64,000 nucleotides of DNA. It comes from Calothrix sp. NIES-4105 (GTDB taxonomy: Bacteria; Cyanobacteriota; Cyanobacteriia; Cyanobacteriales; Nostocaceae). The position numbers and the translations under genes were made by a program. Below, piece after piece: positions 18,044 through 27,236 of the stretch (positions within the stretch are counted from its first letter, which is position 1; every line of letters begins with the position of its first letter). The stretch is from positions 10,221,717-10,285,716 of the forward strand of contig NZ_AP018290.1 in NCBI RefSeq assembly GCF_002368415.1, in the 5' to 3' direction. The notes under the pieces were generated by a model. The model searched no databases. It saw nothing but the letters and a program-made list of their open reading frames with translations, and had not been told where the DNA came from.

Positions 18044-19273
18044 ATGAATAAATTTTGTTGTATATTTTTTTACGAAGGATATGTTGGCGTTGCTCCAACC
18101 GTAATTAACTTAGCTAAGTCACTAAGCGCACAAAAATATTCGGTAACTATTTATGCTACTAAAAACGACTATCCTCAAATCGATTTAGCGAATGATAATA
18201 TAAATATTATTTACTTTTTAAAGGGTTATGACATACCTACTATTAATAACTTCTATAATTTGCTATACAAAAATAATATATTTACAGGTGTCATCCCAAT
18301 AATAGAAATAATAATATTTATATTCCAATCATTATTATATAGCTTCAAAAATTATCGTTTAATAACTCCTCAAAAAAGTTTTAATATAGGCATTGACACA
18401 AACGGCTCAATTTTAGCATTAATTCATAACTATATATTTAAAAGCAAATTCGCATATCTATCTTTAGAAATCACTTCATTATCCCACTATAGAAAACTAT
18501 CCCGACTGCTCAAATTTATTGAATATATTGCATATCGAAAGGCAGAGTGTATCATCATTCAAGACAAAGATAGATTTACAAGTCTTTGTAAGTACAATCA
18601 TTATCAGCATCCAAATGTTTTTTACTTACCCAACTCATCAAGTATTAATGATTCCCGCTCATCCTTAGTAAACCAAGATAATAATTATTTTAGAAATATT
18701 TTTAATTTAAGCCAAAAAGATTTTTCAACTTTAATTATTCAAGCAGGGATGATATGTGATGAAGTTTATTCTCAAGAACTAGCTTCTGCGTTTAGCTCTA
18801 TTAATAATGGAGTAGCTCTAATTTTTCATGAAAGACAGAAAAAAAGCTTGCAAGATCCCTATATAAAAACATTAACAGAAATAAATTCCGCAAATCTTTT
18901 TCTTTCACTAGACCCTTTACCTTATGAAGAAATAGACAAAGTATTTGCGAGTGTGACTATTGGCTTGGCGTTTTATCGAAATATCGACAATAATTTTTCG
19001 CAAATCGCGAAAGCATCAGGAAAACTATCATTTTACTTGAAACATGGTAGACCGGTACTAGTAAATAATATAGAATCATTATCCACACTTGTTGAAAAAT
19101 ATAAAATAGGAGTTGTAATCAACAATCCCTCTGACCCGATAGAAATTGAATCAGCCATTAAAACAATATTAGACAATTACAGTTTTTACAGCAAAAATGC
19201 AAAAGCTTGCTTTGCACAAGAGTTTGACTTTGCTAGCCAAGTGAATCCATTACTGTCTTTAATTTGTAAGTAA
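18044..19273 (+). CDS. GT4-like glycosyltransferase, AT-rich
   Basis: 409 residues. N-terminal FFYEGYVGVAPTVINLAKSL is the glycine-containing entry loop of GT-B enzymes; C-terminal ASGKLSFYLKHGRPVLVNN is the typical nucleotide-sugar site region before an EIE helix (DPIEIESAIKTIL). Base composition and codon use are clearly more AT-rich than in the cluster genes upstream (many AAT, ATA, TTA codons), which suggests separate acquisition. Because copy B of the MITE lies directly before its ATG, native upstream signals appear lost. Donor sugar unknown. Confidence 0.75.
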   Translation: MNKFCCIFFYEGYVGVAPTVINLAKSLSAQKYSVTIYATKNDYPQIDLANDNINIIYFLKGYDIPTINNFYNLLYKNNIFTGVIPIIEIIIFIFQSLLYSFKNYRLITPQKSFNIGIDTNGSILALIHNYIFKSKFAYLSLEITSLSHYRKLSRLLKFIEYIAYRKAECIIIQDKDRFTSLCKYNHYQHPNVFYLPNSSSINDSRSSLVNQDNNYFRNIFNLSQKDFSTLIIQAGMICDEVYSQELASAFSSINNGVALIFHERQKKSLQDPYIKTLTEINSANLFLSLDPLPYEEIDKVFASVTIGLAFYRNIDNNFSQIAKASGKLSFYLKHGRPVLVNNIESLSTLVEKYKIGVVINNPSDPIEIESAIKTILDNYSFYSKNAKACFAQEFDFASQVNPLLSLICK

Positions 19274-19307
19274 AAACTTCAACTGCAAAAAATTGTAGCC
19301 AAAACAA

Positions 19308-19340
19308 CTCTTGTGGGATGGGCATCCTGCCCGTCCCTAG
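19308..19340. repeat. dispersed palindrome (GGGATGGGCATCCTGCCCGTCCC)
   Basis: GGGACGGGCAGGATGCCCATCCC-type hairpin between the glycosyltransferase and copy C. Related copy at about 35717-35793. Confidence 0.5.
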
Positions 19341-19414
19341 TCACATAAATTAAAATTTCTGAGCAATATTACGTAATTATACTGAAAAAACCGCAAATAA
19401 GTTAGAAGATTATA

Positions 19415-19517
19415 TATAGCAGTCCTAAATCATTTGTGAAAATCAAGATTGTAGAGACGCGATTAATCGCGTCTCTACGTAGATATAATTTTTTACAACT
19501 CATATATGAATGCTATA
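19415..19517 (+). mobile_element. MITE-like element, copy C (different core)
   Basis: Same inverted ends as copies A and B (TATAGCAGTCCTAAATCATT and the inverse), but the core is the palindrome GTAGAGACGCGATTAATCGC..., which is itself a dispersed repeat elsewhere in the window (26691, 50505). So the ends travel with different interiors. Confidence 0.65.
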
Positions 19518-19544
19518 TTATGTTGACACAAGTATATCTTCGAC

Positions 19545-19682
19545 ATGGACTCATGGAAGGCGCCCAAGAAAAAAACAGAAAAAGTACTGAAGTTATCTGA
19601 AGCTTCTCCGACTGGAAAAATTTGGGACAAACATAGAGCAAACGCAGAAAACATTTCCGAACACTATGCAAAATTTAGGTAA
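19545..19682 (+). pseudogene. truncated N-terminal copy of the Rep gene
   Basis: A 45-codon frame whose product (MDSWKAPKKK...VLKLSEASPTGKIWDKHRANAENISEHYAKF) closely parallels the first 45 or so residues of the intact Rep 60 bp downstream, then stops. It is either a duplicate of the Rep start left by recombination or the remnant of a second integrated plasmid. Too short to function as an initiator. Confidence 0.75.
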
Positions 19683-19745
19683 TTATACTGCAATCAGCAG
19701 GTAAATTTTAGAGGAAGATATATTGTAATCAAATATATCTCTTAA

Positions 19746-20693
19746 ATGGACTCATCTCCAAAACCTACAATAAAAAAAAGAAAAATATTTAAGCTGTCTG
19801 ATGCTTCTGTTGCTGGTCAAATTCGGGACAAGCACAGAGCTAACGCGCAAAAAATCTCTGGATATTATGCTAATGCGGAAGAAGATGGTTTCGCTCGTTA
19901 CGCTTGGCGAGTAAAAAATTGCTCTAAATGGTTGGAGTTTGATCTGTTACACGACGATGAAGATAAAGTTCAACTAAAGCTAAGAGACGCACGCTTTTGT
20001 CGGGTTCGTCATTGTCCAGTTTGTCAATGGCGCCGAAGTTTAATGTGGAAAGCAAGAATCTGTAAAATTCTTCCGCAAATAATCAATGATTATCCCAAGC
20101 ACCGCTGGTTATTTATTACATTAACGATAAAAAACTGCCATATTAAACAATTGCGGCTAACTTTGAACCAGATAAACAAAAGCTTCAAACGCTTAACAGA
20201 GTTAAAAATTTGGCATTTCAAAGGTTGGATAAAGTCAGTCGAAGTAACTAGAGGAAGAGATGGAGTATCAGCACACCCACATCTACACATTCTAGCAATG
20301 GCGCCTCCATCATATTTTAGTCACGGTTACATTTCCCAAGCCAAGTGGGTAGACATATGGCAACAATGCTTAAAAGTGAACTATCAGCCCGTTGTTCACG
20401 TTAGCGCCATAGCGAAACATCAAGACCCCAAAATTATCATCCCAGAAATTCTAAAGTATCAGGTAAAAGAGTCAGACCTGGTGGCAGATGCAGAATGGTT
20501 TTTAGAGCTAACCCGACAACTACACAAAAGCAGAGGCATTTCGGCTGGAGGCGTATTGAAAGAATATATGCGAGATTTGGAAGAAAAAAGTGAAGATTTA
20601 GTTAATGAAAATAAACAGACACAAGCAAGTGAAGAGGAAAGTTTGTGTTTTACCTGGCAGGCGAGAATAGAGAAATATCTAAAATACATATAA
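19746..20693 (+). CDS. rolling-circle replication initiator (HUH Rep, Rep_1-like)
   Basis: 315 residues. A zinc-binding motif CRVRHCPVCQWRR at ~95-107, motif I LFITLTIKN, the HUH motif HPHLHILAM, and LKYQVKESDL with the expected nucleophilic Tyr form the full HUH endonuclease set in order, as in Rep_1 plasmid proteins. It would nick the double-strand origin and stay bound to the 5' end. No other plasmid genes are adjacent, so this appears to be a chromosomally integrated plasmid remnant or a domesticated Rep. Two partial copies lie at 12526 and 19545. The frame is intact, so activity is possible. Confidence 0.85.
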   Translation: MDSSPKPTIKKRKIFKLSDASVAGQIRDKHRANAQKISGYYANAEEDGFARYAWRVKNCSKWLEFDLLHDDEDKVQLKLRDARFCRVRHCPVCQWRRSLMWKARICKILPQIINDYPKHRWLFITLTIKNCHIKQLRLTLNQINKSFKRLTELKIWHFKGWIKSVEVTRGRDGVSAHPHLHILAMAPPSYFSHGYISQAKWVDIWQQCLKVNYQPVVHVSAIAKHQDPKIIIPEILKYQVKESDLVADAEWFLELTRQLHKSRGISAGGVLKEYMRDLEEKSEDLVNENKQTQASEEESLCFTWQARIEKYLKYI

Positions 20694-20834
20694 TTATTTA
20701 AAAAAATGATATTGTAGAAACTATTGATACAACTCAAACGATATACCAAATGCAGCGAAATCTCTAAATACATAACTAGACCTGAGATTCTTCGCTGCGC
20801 TCAGAATGACAGTTTTAAATTTTAATAATAAAAA

Positions 20835-20857
20835 CCTCAGCCTATAGTAGACTGAGG
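20835..20857 (-). terminator. hairpin with minus-strand T-run
   Basis: CCTCAG..CTGAGG stem; reading on the minus strand it is followed by TTTTTATT. It would act after the Bax-inhibitor-like gene, as a second terminator. Confidence 0.45.
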
Positions 20858-20960
20858 CAAGTGTTAATCAGGGTGCATCTGAAATTTATATTCGCTGTGT
20901 AATTTAACGAATCTGGACAAAATTAAATATTTATTCGTGTTACGAAAGGCGCCTATACAC

Positions 20961-20990
20961 AAAAAAACCGTAGCACGACACCACGGTAAA
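20961..20990 (-). terminator. Rho-independent terminator of the Bax-inhibitor-like gene
   Basis: On the minus strand ACCGT..ACGGT forms a stem directly followed by seven T, about 25 bases after the stop of the upstream minus-strand gene. Confidence 0.65.
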
Positions 20991-21015
20991 AAACTAAATA
21001 ATATCTCGTTATAAA

Positions 21016-21744
21016 TTAATCGCGGCTATTTAATGCAATTAGTAACCGCAGGATGAAAATAAACAAATTGATGTAGGTTAAGTACATCGATAAGGCAGCG
21101 CTTAAATACTGGTTATCACGGTAAGCGCGCGGTAAAACGTAGAAATCAACAACGGCTGCTCCTACGAACAAAAATACTCCTATACCCGAAATACCAATTT
21201 CTAACCAGCCCGGTGTATAAACACCAAACATACGGAAAACTACTTGCACTAACATCACGACAAGCAAAGCTATTAAACCTAAGCTAATTGTCTTGCTTAA
21301 TGCCATCCCATCCGACTCAGAAAGGTTAGAGCCAATTTGACGGGCGCCAATAAAAGTAACTCCGCAGCCAAGTGCAGCAAATCCAATTCCTGCAATTCCT
21401 ACACCTCTTGTACCTAAAGCTACAGCAACAATACACGACAGCGTGTAGCCAGATAGCAAGCTATAGGTCGCCAATAAAGGTAGTGCTACCTTGTTGTTGC
21501 CTTTCTCTGCAACGTTTTGAGCCACAAAGAAAAGTATAAGTTCTACGACAAACGCTCCAATAAACGTGGGAAAGAAAATTCCTGGGTTATTCGCGCTCAC
21601 ATACAAACCACCATATGTACCCACAGCGGTCAATACAAGCCCTCCACCCACAAAAGGAAGGGCGTTAGCAATTACATTTGGGCCGACCAAGGCTTGAGTC
21701 TTCGCCTGGTTAATAGCTTCGCGGAAGTTACTGCTACTGCTCAT
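21016..21744 (-). CDS. Bax inhibitor-1/YccA-like membrane protein
   Basis: 242 residues, almost entirely hydrophobic, with about seven membrane helices. After a short soluble N-terminus (SSSSNFREAINQAKTQ) the helices run from FVGGGLVLTAVGTYGGLYV to YLTYINLFIFILRLLIAL. FLFVGAAVVDFYVL..AYRDNQYLSAALSMYLTYINLFIFILRLL is the conserved C-terminal signature of the BI-1/YccA (TMBIM) family, including the paired acidic/polar residues of the putative pH-gated Ca2+ leak. In bacteria these are inner-membrane proteins, some interacting with FtsH. Single gene with its own terminator. Confidence 0.85.
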   Translation of the reverse strand: MSSSSNFREAINQAKTQALVGPNVIANALPFVGGGLVLTAVGTYGGLYVSANNPGIFFPTFIGAFVVELILFFVAQNVAEKGNNKVALPLLATYSLLSGYTLSCIVAVALGTRGVGIAGIGFAALGCGVTFIGARQIGSNLSESDGMALSKTISLGLIALLVVMLVQVVFRMFGVYTPGWLEIGISGIGVFLFVGAAVVDFYVLPRAYRDNQYLSAALSMYLTYINLFIFILRLLIALNSRD

Positions 21745-21857
21745 ATTTCAAACAATCTTGTTAAGAAAAGAATTACCTTTATTTATTTTGACCCATATTT
21801 TAATTATGTAGGGTCGTGGTAAATGCTGATTTTTGACATATAAATACTCAGTATTAC

Positions 21858-21900
21858 AAATTGTAGGTTGGGTTCCGGCTTTGCGTAACCCAACATAACG
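21858..21900. repeat. dispersed palindrome (GTAGGTTGGGTT..AACCCAAC)
   Basis: GGTTGGGTTCCGGC pairs with GCGTAACCCAAC. Further copies lie at about 37993, 47339 and 47583. Confidence 0.55.
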
Positions 21901-22110
21901 GTTCCTAGTACTCCATGTCATTAATTTTGGGGTGTTGGTTTGCAACGGATTTTAACGGTGTCACTCCTGAATTATTTGTTAAAAACAAGGTCTGGTTATT
22001 TAAAATTACCTATCCGTTACATCCGTTCCAACATCCGTTGCCAATCTTCCTACTCCCCAAAACTTATGACATAGACCACTAGCAGCTAAAATTATTTGTG
22101 TTGTTTAAGC

Positions 22111-22620
22111 TTAGAATTTGGCGCCCAATGAAAGTAAATCTTGACGTTGTGCTAAAGTTAAACCGATAGTATTATCAAGTTGGCATCCACTAACTAATGT
22201 ATCTTGCCATATTGTTTCGTTAAGAGTGGCGCCAGATAAATTAGCATATCTTAAATCGGCACCTGTAAAATTCACAAATATCAAGTCAGCTTTGACCAAA
22301 CTAGCACTACTTAAATTGGCGCCAGACAAATTACCGCGAATTAAATTAACTCCATCCAAAATTAAACCAGATAAATCTGCCTCAATCAAATTTGGAAACT
22401 TTAAACCTCTCGGATTTTGTAAATACCTAGCCACACAAATTATATTAGCTTCATTTAAACGCATTCGTAATAAAAACGTATAGCGTGCGATTCCATATTG
22501 CTTAAGTATACATAAACGCTGTTGAGCATCCTGTTCAAGAAATTCAGTTGCCGCTTGGCGTAAATATGACGCTGTATTACTTTTCATAATATATATACTA
22601 CTTGGATTGAGTATAAACAT
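22111..22620 (-). CDS. pentapeptide repeat protein
   Basis: 169 residues. After an N-terminal helical region (YLRQAATEFLEQDAQQRL), residues ~75-145 are built of A(D/N)LxX pentads: EADLSGLILDGVNLI, GNLSGANLSSASL, KADLIFVNFTGADLRYANLSGATL. Such repeats fold into a right-handed quadrilateral beta-helix. Cytosolic; no signal peptide. Cyanobacterial pentapeptide proteins are numerous and mostly without known function, so none is assigned. Confidence 0.85.
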   Translation of the reverse strand: MFILNPSSIYIMKSNTASYLRQAATEFLEQDAQQRLCILKQYGIARYTFLLRMRLNEANIICVARYLQNPRGLKFPNLIEADLSGLILDGVNLIRGNLSGANLSSASLVKADLIFVNFTGADLRYANLSGATLNETIWQDTLVSGCQLDNTIGLTLAQRQDLLSLGAKF

Positions 22621-22734
22621 AACTTACCGCACCGCAGTTAATAAAAACAGCCGAAGGACGACTTTTATTACCTACAACTAATAATATTATGTCGCCTACG
22701 GCACTAATATGTAATTATTAAAAGTCCTCGCCGT

Positions 22735-23190
22735 TCACCCTATGAAAAATTCTTCAAAAAAAGCATAAAACTTCGGTGCCAGAAACTCAAATTTCTCACC
22801 AACACAATCAGGAGTAGTAATGTCATACCCCTTCCCATTTAACCAACTATGATTATTAAACGGCGTATAAATTAGATGAGCCATTCCTTTAGAGTAGTAT
22901 CCTGATAAAGTGAGAGTATTAATCTTTGGAAAAAAACAAACACTAAAATTAACATTTCTGCCAATAATTTTTTCTTTTTTGAAAGTTATAGATAAATTGT
23001 TATTACCAACTTTTGGAGCTAACAAATCATATTTATTTTTTGGAAAAATAAAAGCTGCATCGTAACAGCTAGCTTGCCGATACAATAACTTGAACTCAGT
23101 TTCCGGGAAAACTAAAGCCGCAATACTAGCAGCCTCTGCCAGCAAATCTGGTTGTAAAGTATAAATTAATTTGAGTGCATCACAAGACAT
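22735..23190 (-). CDS. hypothetical protein
   Basis: 151 residues, not recognised. Start MSCDALKLIYTLQPDLLAEAASIAALVF is preceded by a GAA-rich leader (ribosome site weak: GGGAAG). The protein is rich in aromatic residues (SYYSKG, FNNHSWLNGKGYD, FYAFFEEFF), with no membrane segment and no clear catalytic motif. Probably soluble. AT-rich relative to the nearby leu genes. Confidence 0.5.
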   Translation of the reverse strand: MSCDALKLIYTLQPDLLAEAASIAALVFPETEFKLLYRQASCYDAAFIFPKNKYDLLAPKVGNNNLSITFKKEKIIGRNVNFSVCFFPKINTLTLSGYYSKGMAHLIYTPFNNHSWLNGKGYDITTPDCVGEKFEFLAPKFYAFFEEFFIG

Positions 23191-23561
23191 TTTTCTTCCC
23201 TTAAATTATTAGTATTGAGCTTGGAGTATCTCGTCCGAGGTCAATCAAATGACTTCCTAGTATCTTATAGGGGCAATCAATAAGACTTTATGCAATTGTA
23301 AATTTTTTCTAATAAATAAAATAATGCGTGATCCCACTTTAACCATATCTTTATTAATTATTGTTGTAAGCATCACACATCAGACGCTGCATTGTTTCTA
23401 GTATTCCATGTCATCTCATTTTGGAAAGTTGAAATGACTGCCGCCGAAGCTGATCTCCATATTTTAATCGATTGATACAAGTATGACCAAGCATGTGGTG
23501 CGTGACGTTACTTGAATAACAGTGATGTGTTGATGGTTTGTTGTAAGCATCACGCACCCTA
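23191..23561. other. intergenic with GTAAGCATCAC-type repeats
   Basis: Two copies of GTTGTAAGCATCAC (about 23354 and 23541) and related TGTGGTGCGTGACGTTAC text. No coding frame or RNA gene seen. Confidence 0.45.
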
Positions 23562-24158
23562 CTATGCTGCCCAGGTTATGTAGGGTAATTTCGCTGCTGT
23601 GGCTTTGACTTGTTCTGCTTGTGCTACTAATTGTCCGCACGCATCCCAAGAACCGGAAACGAACATGTTTCTCGCTCCTTCACTTATTGAAACGGCGCCT
23701 ATAAAGTCATTACATTGAACTTGCATCGTTTCAAGGTTGACTGTAAGTAACGCTTCTGGGTTTACAGTGATTAAGTCTTGGAGTTGCTTTACTATTTCAC
23801 CCGAAGCTGTAACACAAGGTACACCCATAGCTACGCAATTACCAAAGAATATTTCGGCAAAGCTTTCACCAACTACCGCTGTAACACCCCATTTAGCAAG
23901 AGCTTGCGGTGCATGTTCGCGCGATGAACCGCAGCCAAAATTCCTATTGACTACTAAAATATTGGCGCCTTGATATTGCGGTTGGTCGAAGGGGTGTTGA
24001 CCTTTAAGAGCAATGCGGTCATCTTCAAAAGCATGGGCGCCTAACCCATCAAAAGTAACGCAACGTAAAAAGCGCGCGGGAATAATGCGGTCGGTATCAG
24101 TGTCATTACCTACTAAAGGAATACCGCGACCGGAAACTGATTTTACTTCACTAACCAT
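23562..24158 (-). CDS. leuD: 3-isopropylmalate dehydratase small subunit
   Basis: 198 residues, standard length. [15 protein letters not shown] is the swivel-domain signature that binds the substrate's gamma-carboxylate; IIPARFL and [12 protein letters not shown] are conserved. It pairs with LeuC (gene 100 bp upstream on the same strand) to isomerise 2- to 3-isopropylmalate in leucine synthesis. Confidence 0.95.
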   Translation of the reverse strand: MVSEVKSVSGRGIPLVGNDTDTDRIIPARFLRCVTFDGLGAHAFEDDRIALKGQHPFDQPQYQGANILVVNRNFGCGSSREHAPQALAKWGVTAVVGESFAEIFFGNCVAMGVPCVTASGEIVKQLQDLITVNPEALLTVNLETMQVQCNDFIGAVSISEGARNMFVSGSWDACGQLVAQAEQVKATAAKLPYITWAA

Positions 24159-24258
24159 AAAAATTTTGATTTTAGATTTGTCTACCCTTCGGGATAACTT
24201 CGTTAACGACAGTGAATGGATTTTAAATTATCTACTCAGCACGAGCGCACGAGCGCAC

Positions 24259-25674
24259 TCAGCACTCAACACTAATTAACTCGCGTACATCAAAGACTTG
24301 ACCTTTAACAGCAGCAGCAGCAACCATAGCAGGACTCATTAATAAAGTGCGACCGCTTGCCGAACCCTGGCGCCCTTTAAAGTTACGATTAGACGAAGAA
24401 GCACTAATTTGTCGTCCTTCTAACTTATCAGGATTCATTGCTAGACACATCGAACATCCAGCTTCGCGCCATTCAAAGCCAGCTTCAACAAAGATTTTAT
24501 CAAGCCCTTCAACTTCGGCTTGTTTTTTAACTCGTTCCGAACCTGGAACAACAAAAGCTTTTATACCATCCGCAACTTGGCGCCCCTGAGCAATTTTTGC
24601 AGCTTCGCGTAAATCACTGATACGTCCATTAGTGCAGCTACCGATAAAGCATACATCGATTTTGGTGCCTTCAATAGATTGACCCGGCGCCAAATCCATA
24701 TATTTGTATGCTTCCTCAGCAATTAAACGGTCATCTTCGCTCAACTGTTCAGGAGTAGGAACTTGTTGATCAACTCCAATACCTTGACCAGGTGTAATAC
24801 CCCAGGTGATAGTAGGAGGAATATCTTCGGCTTTGAAGACAACTACATCATCATATTCAGCATTACTATCACTTCTTATCGAGTCCCACCATGCAACAGC
24901 TTTATCCCAGTCTGCATCTTTGGGAGCAAAGTCGCGTCCTTTTAGATATTCATAAGTTATGTAATCAGGATTAACATAACCACAACGGGCGCCACCTTCA
25001 ATAGCCATGTTACAAACGGTCATTCGTTCTTCCATGTTCATCGCTTCAAAGGTAGTCCCAGCAAATTCATAAGCATACCCGACTCCACCTTTAACACCCA
25101 GAGTGCGAATAACGTGCAAAATAACATCTTTGGCATATACGCCTGGTTTTAAGGCACCGTTAACTTCGATTTTACGAACTTTGAGTTTTGACAAAGCCAG
25201 CGTTTGCGAAGCGAGAATATCACGCACTTGGCTTGTACCAATACCAAAAGCAATTGCACCAAAGGCGCCATGTGTGGAAGTATGACTATCACCGCAAGCA
25301 ATAGTCATACCCGGTTGCGTCAGACCCTGTTCAGGAGCAATAACGTGAACAATTCCCTGATTACCCGAACCAATATTATGAAAAGTAATATTATTATCCT
25401 TAGCGTTATGCTCTAACGCCTGCATCATTTCCTCAGCCAGAGTATCAACAAACGGACGCGCTTGATTATCTGTAGGAACAATATGGTCAACTGTCGCAAC
25501 CGTTCGTTCGGGGAATAATACCTTCAAACCCCTTTCGCGTAGCATCGCAAAGGCTTGGGGACTAGTAACTTCGTGAATTAAGTGAAGTCCTATAAATAAT
25601 TGTGTTTGCCCTGATGGAAGCGTACCAACAGTGTGCAAGTCCCAAACTTTATCAAACAACGTGCCTTTGCTCAT
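24259..25674 (-). CDS. leuC: 3-isopropylmalate dehydratase large subunit
   Basis: About 471 residues. GSCTNGR and [12 protein letters not shown] carry three Cys of the 4Fe-4S cluster; [14 protein letters not shown] and [19 protein letters not shown] are family signatures. I place the start at [12 protein letters not shown] (25674), because the 15 residues upstream are not family sequence. Forms the LeuCD heterodimer with the downstream gene. Confidence 0.95.
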   Translation of the reverse strand: MSKGTLFDKVWDLHTVGTLPSGQTQLFIGLHLIHEVTSPQAFAMLRERGLKVLFPERTVATVDHIVPTDNQARPFVDTLAEEMMQALEHNAKDNNITFHNIGSGNQGIVHVIAPEQGLTQPGMTIACGDSHTSTHGAFGAIAFGIGTSQVRDILASQTLALSKLKVRKIEVNGALKPGVYAKDVILHVIRTLGVKGGVGYAYEFAGTTFEAMNMEERMTVCNMAIEGGARCGYVNPDYITYEYLKGRDFAPKDADWDKAVAWWDSIRSDSNAEYDDVVVFKAEDIPPTITWGITPGQGIGVDQQVPTPEQLSEDDRLIAEEAYKYMDLAPGQSIEGTKIDVCFIGSCTNGRISDLREAAKIAQGRQVADGIKAFVVPGSERVKKQAEVEGLDKIFVEAGFEWREAGCSMCLAMNPDKLEGRQISASSSNRNFKGRQGSASGRTLLMSPAMVAAAAVKGQVFDVRELISVEC

Positions 25675-25803
25675 ATCTAAAATCCGTGTTCTTATCCCTG
25701 GAATTTTCAATATTAGCAAAAAATAGGTATATATGTGGAGGCGCCTTCTTCATGTATACTGTTCCACTGGCATTTGATTTGTTTAATAAGGGCACCCCTC
25801 AAA

Positions 25804-26694
25804 ATGACCACACCTGACACCAAAGAAGAATTTAACCCAAACGAATGGGTAGTAGACCATAATAACAAAAGCGCGCTTTCGATTCGCATCAAAGGAGAAT
25901 GTCTTTTTAAAGAACAATCGCCATTTCAAGTAGTAGAAGTATTTGATACATATGACAGAGGGAAAATGCTGACCATTGACCGAATGGTTATGTGTACCGA
26001 ATCTGATGAAGCAAACTATCATGAGATGATTGTTCATGTACCAATGTTTGCTAATCCTAGTATTAAAGACGTATTAGTAATAGGCGCCGGAGATGGAGGT
26101 ACAATTCGCGAACTAATGCGTCACCCAGGAATTGAAAAAGTAACAATGGTAGAAATTGACGAAGTAGTAGTACGCGCGAGTAAGCAGTTTTTACCTACAA
26201 TATCATCAGCCCTAGAGCATCCAAAGTTAAACTTACTTATCGACGATGGCATTAAATTCGTCAAAGATGCTGAGTCTTCATCATATGATTTAGTAATTAT
26301 CGACTCCTCAGACCCAGTAGGACCTTCAGAAGGACTTTTCAGCAAATCATTCTACGAAGATGTATATCGCTGCCTACGTCCAAGCGGAGTAGTGACAATA
26401 CAAAGCGAGTCACCTTTATTTCATCCCGACGCATTTGTAGATTTAAACAAATGCCTCAAACAAGTTTTCGGCGCCGACTTTGTACATCCATACCTAGTAT
26501 TTATACCTATGTACCCTACAGGAATGTGGAGTTTGACATATTGTTCCAAACAAGGACAACACCCAGTTAATAACTTTGACCGTGACTTATCTGCACAGTT
26601 TACAAAAGAACATAACCTGCGCTACTATACCCCAGATATTCATATTGCAGCGTTTGCGTTACCAGGTTATATTCAACAAAAAATATCCACGTAG
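25804..26694 (+). CDS. speE: spermidine synthase (polyamine aminopropyltransferase)
   Basis: 296 residues from the ATG at 25804 (MTTPDTKEEFNPNEW). The Rossmann domain shows VIGAGDGGTIRELMRH (decarboxylated-SAM binding), MVEIDEVVV, DDGIKFV and the catalytic Asp in IDSSDPVGPSEGLF, typical of SpeE. It transfers an aminopropyl group to putrescine; other amines are possible acceptors. A predicted extra 23 residues upstream would run through an intergenic region and are rejected. The stop codon TAG lies inside the GTAGAGACGCG repeat that follows. Confidence 0.92.
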   Translation: MTTPDTKEEFNPNEWVVDHNNKSALSIRIKGECLFKEQSPFQVVEVFDTYDRGKMLTIDRMVMCTESDEANYHEMIVHVPMFANPSIKDVLVIGAGDGGTIRELMRHPGIEKVTMVEIDEVVVRASKQFLPTISSALEHPKLNLLIDDGIKFVKDAESSSYDLVIIDSSDPVGPSEGLFSKSFYEDVYRCLRPSGVVTIQSESPLFHPDAFVDLNKCLKQVFGADFVHPYLVFIPMYPTGMWSLTYCSKQGQHPVNNFDRDLSAQFTKEHNLRYYTPDIHIAAFALPGYIQQKIST

Positions 26695-26734
26695 AGACGC
26701 GATTAATCGCGTCTCCAATTAATTGCGTCTCTAC
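26691..26734. repeat. dispersed palindrome (GTAGAGACGCGATTAATCGCGTCTC)
   Basis: GAGACGCGATTAATCGCGTCTC is a perfect palindrome; a second GCGTCTCTAC half follows. Same family as 19452-19480 and 50505-50532. It supplies the speE stop codon. Confidence 0.75.
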
Positions 26735-27192
26735 AATGTGCGTTTTTTATTTTTACCAAGCAAACCTAACTGTTTCAATTCAGTTTCAGTTTGACTAGAC
26801 CACTCACGCACAGAACCAAAGGCGCCATCATAAACTGCACTCCAATTCTTTTTTCCTGTCCCTTTAGCAAAAAATAAATAGCGGGCGCCAGTAGTGGTAA
26901 TAAAGTTATCGCAGGAAGTTCTATTAAATCCTGTCAAGGTGACTATTCGTGAACCTTTACCTTTCAAGTAACGATTTACCCGAATCGTTAACTTATCTTC
27001 ATTAACTCGAATGACAGTTCCATCAAAAACGTAAGGAGTTTGATTGACTCTTGTTTCTAATGTAGCAGGATTACTACCTGGTGCTGGCTTACAAGCGCTT
27101 GCAGGCTGCGAGAAAACCATCCCTAGAAGAATCAATCCTGAAATGCTAGTTACTAATATTTGTGAACGGTTTCTTGATAAATTTAGTATCAT
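26731..27192 (-). CDS. secreted protein, TIMP/NTR-like
   Basis: 153 residues. Basic N-terminus then a hydrophobic core (ILVTSISGLILLGMVF) and ASA|C, a signal peptidase I site or a poor lipobox. The mature part begins CKPAPGS and has DGTVIRVNEDKLTIRVNRYLKGKGSRIVTL, reminiscent of the OB-like beta-barrel of TIMP/netrin (NTR) modules; a second Cys in RTSCDN could pair with the first. Exported, presumably periplasmic. Family assignment is tentative. Confidence 0.55.
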   Translation of the reverse strand: MILNLSRNRSQILVTSISGLILLGMVFSQPASACKPAPGSNPATLETRVNQTPYVFDGTVIRVNEDKLTIRVNRYLKGKGSRIVTLTGFNRTSCDNFITTTGARYLFFAKGTGKKNWSAVYDGAFGSVREWSSQTETELKQLGLLGKNKKRTL

Positions 27193-27236
27193 TTAATAAT
27201 TTCCTAATTAAGATTGTCGAGCAAAAGGCGCCGATT

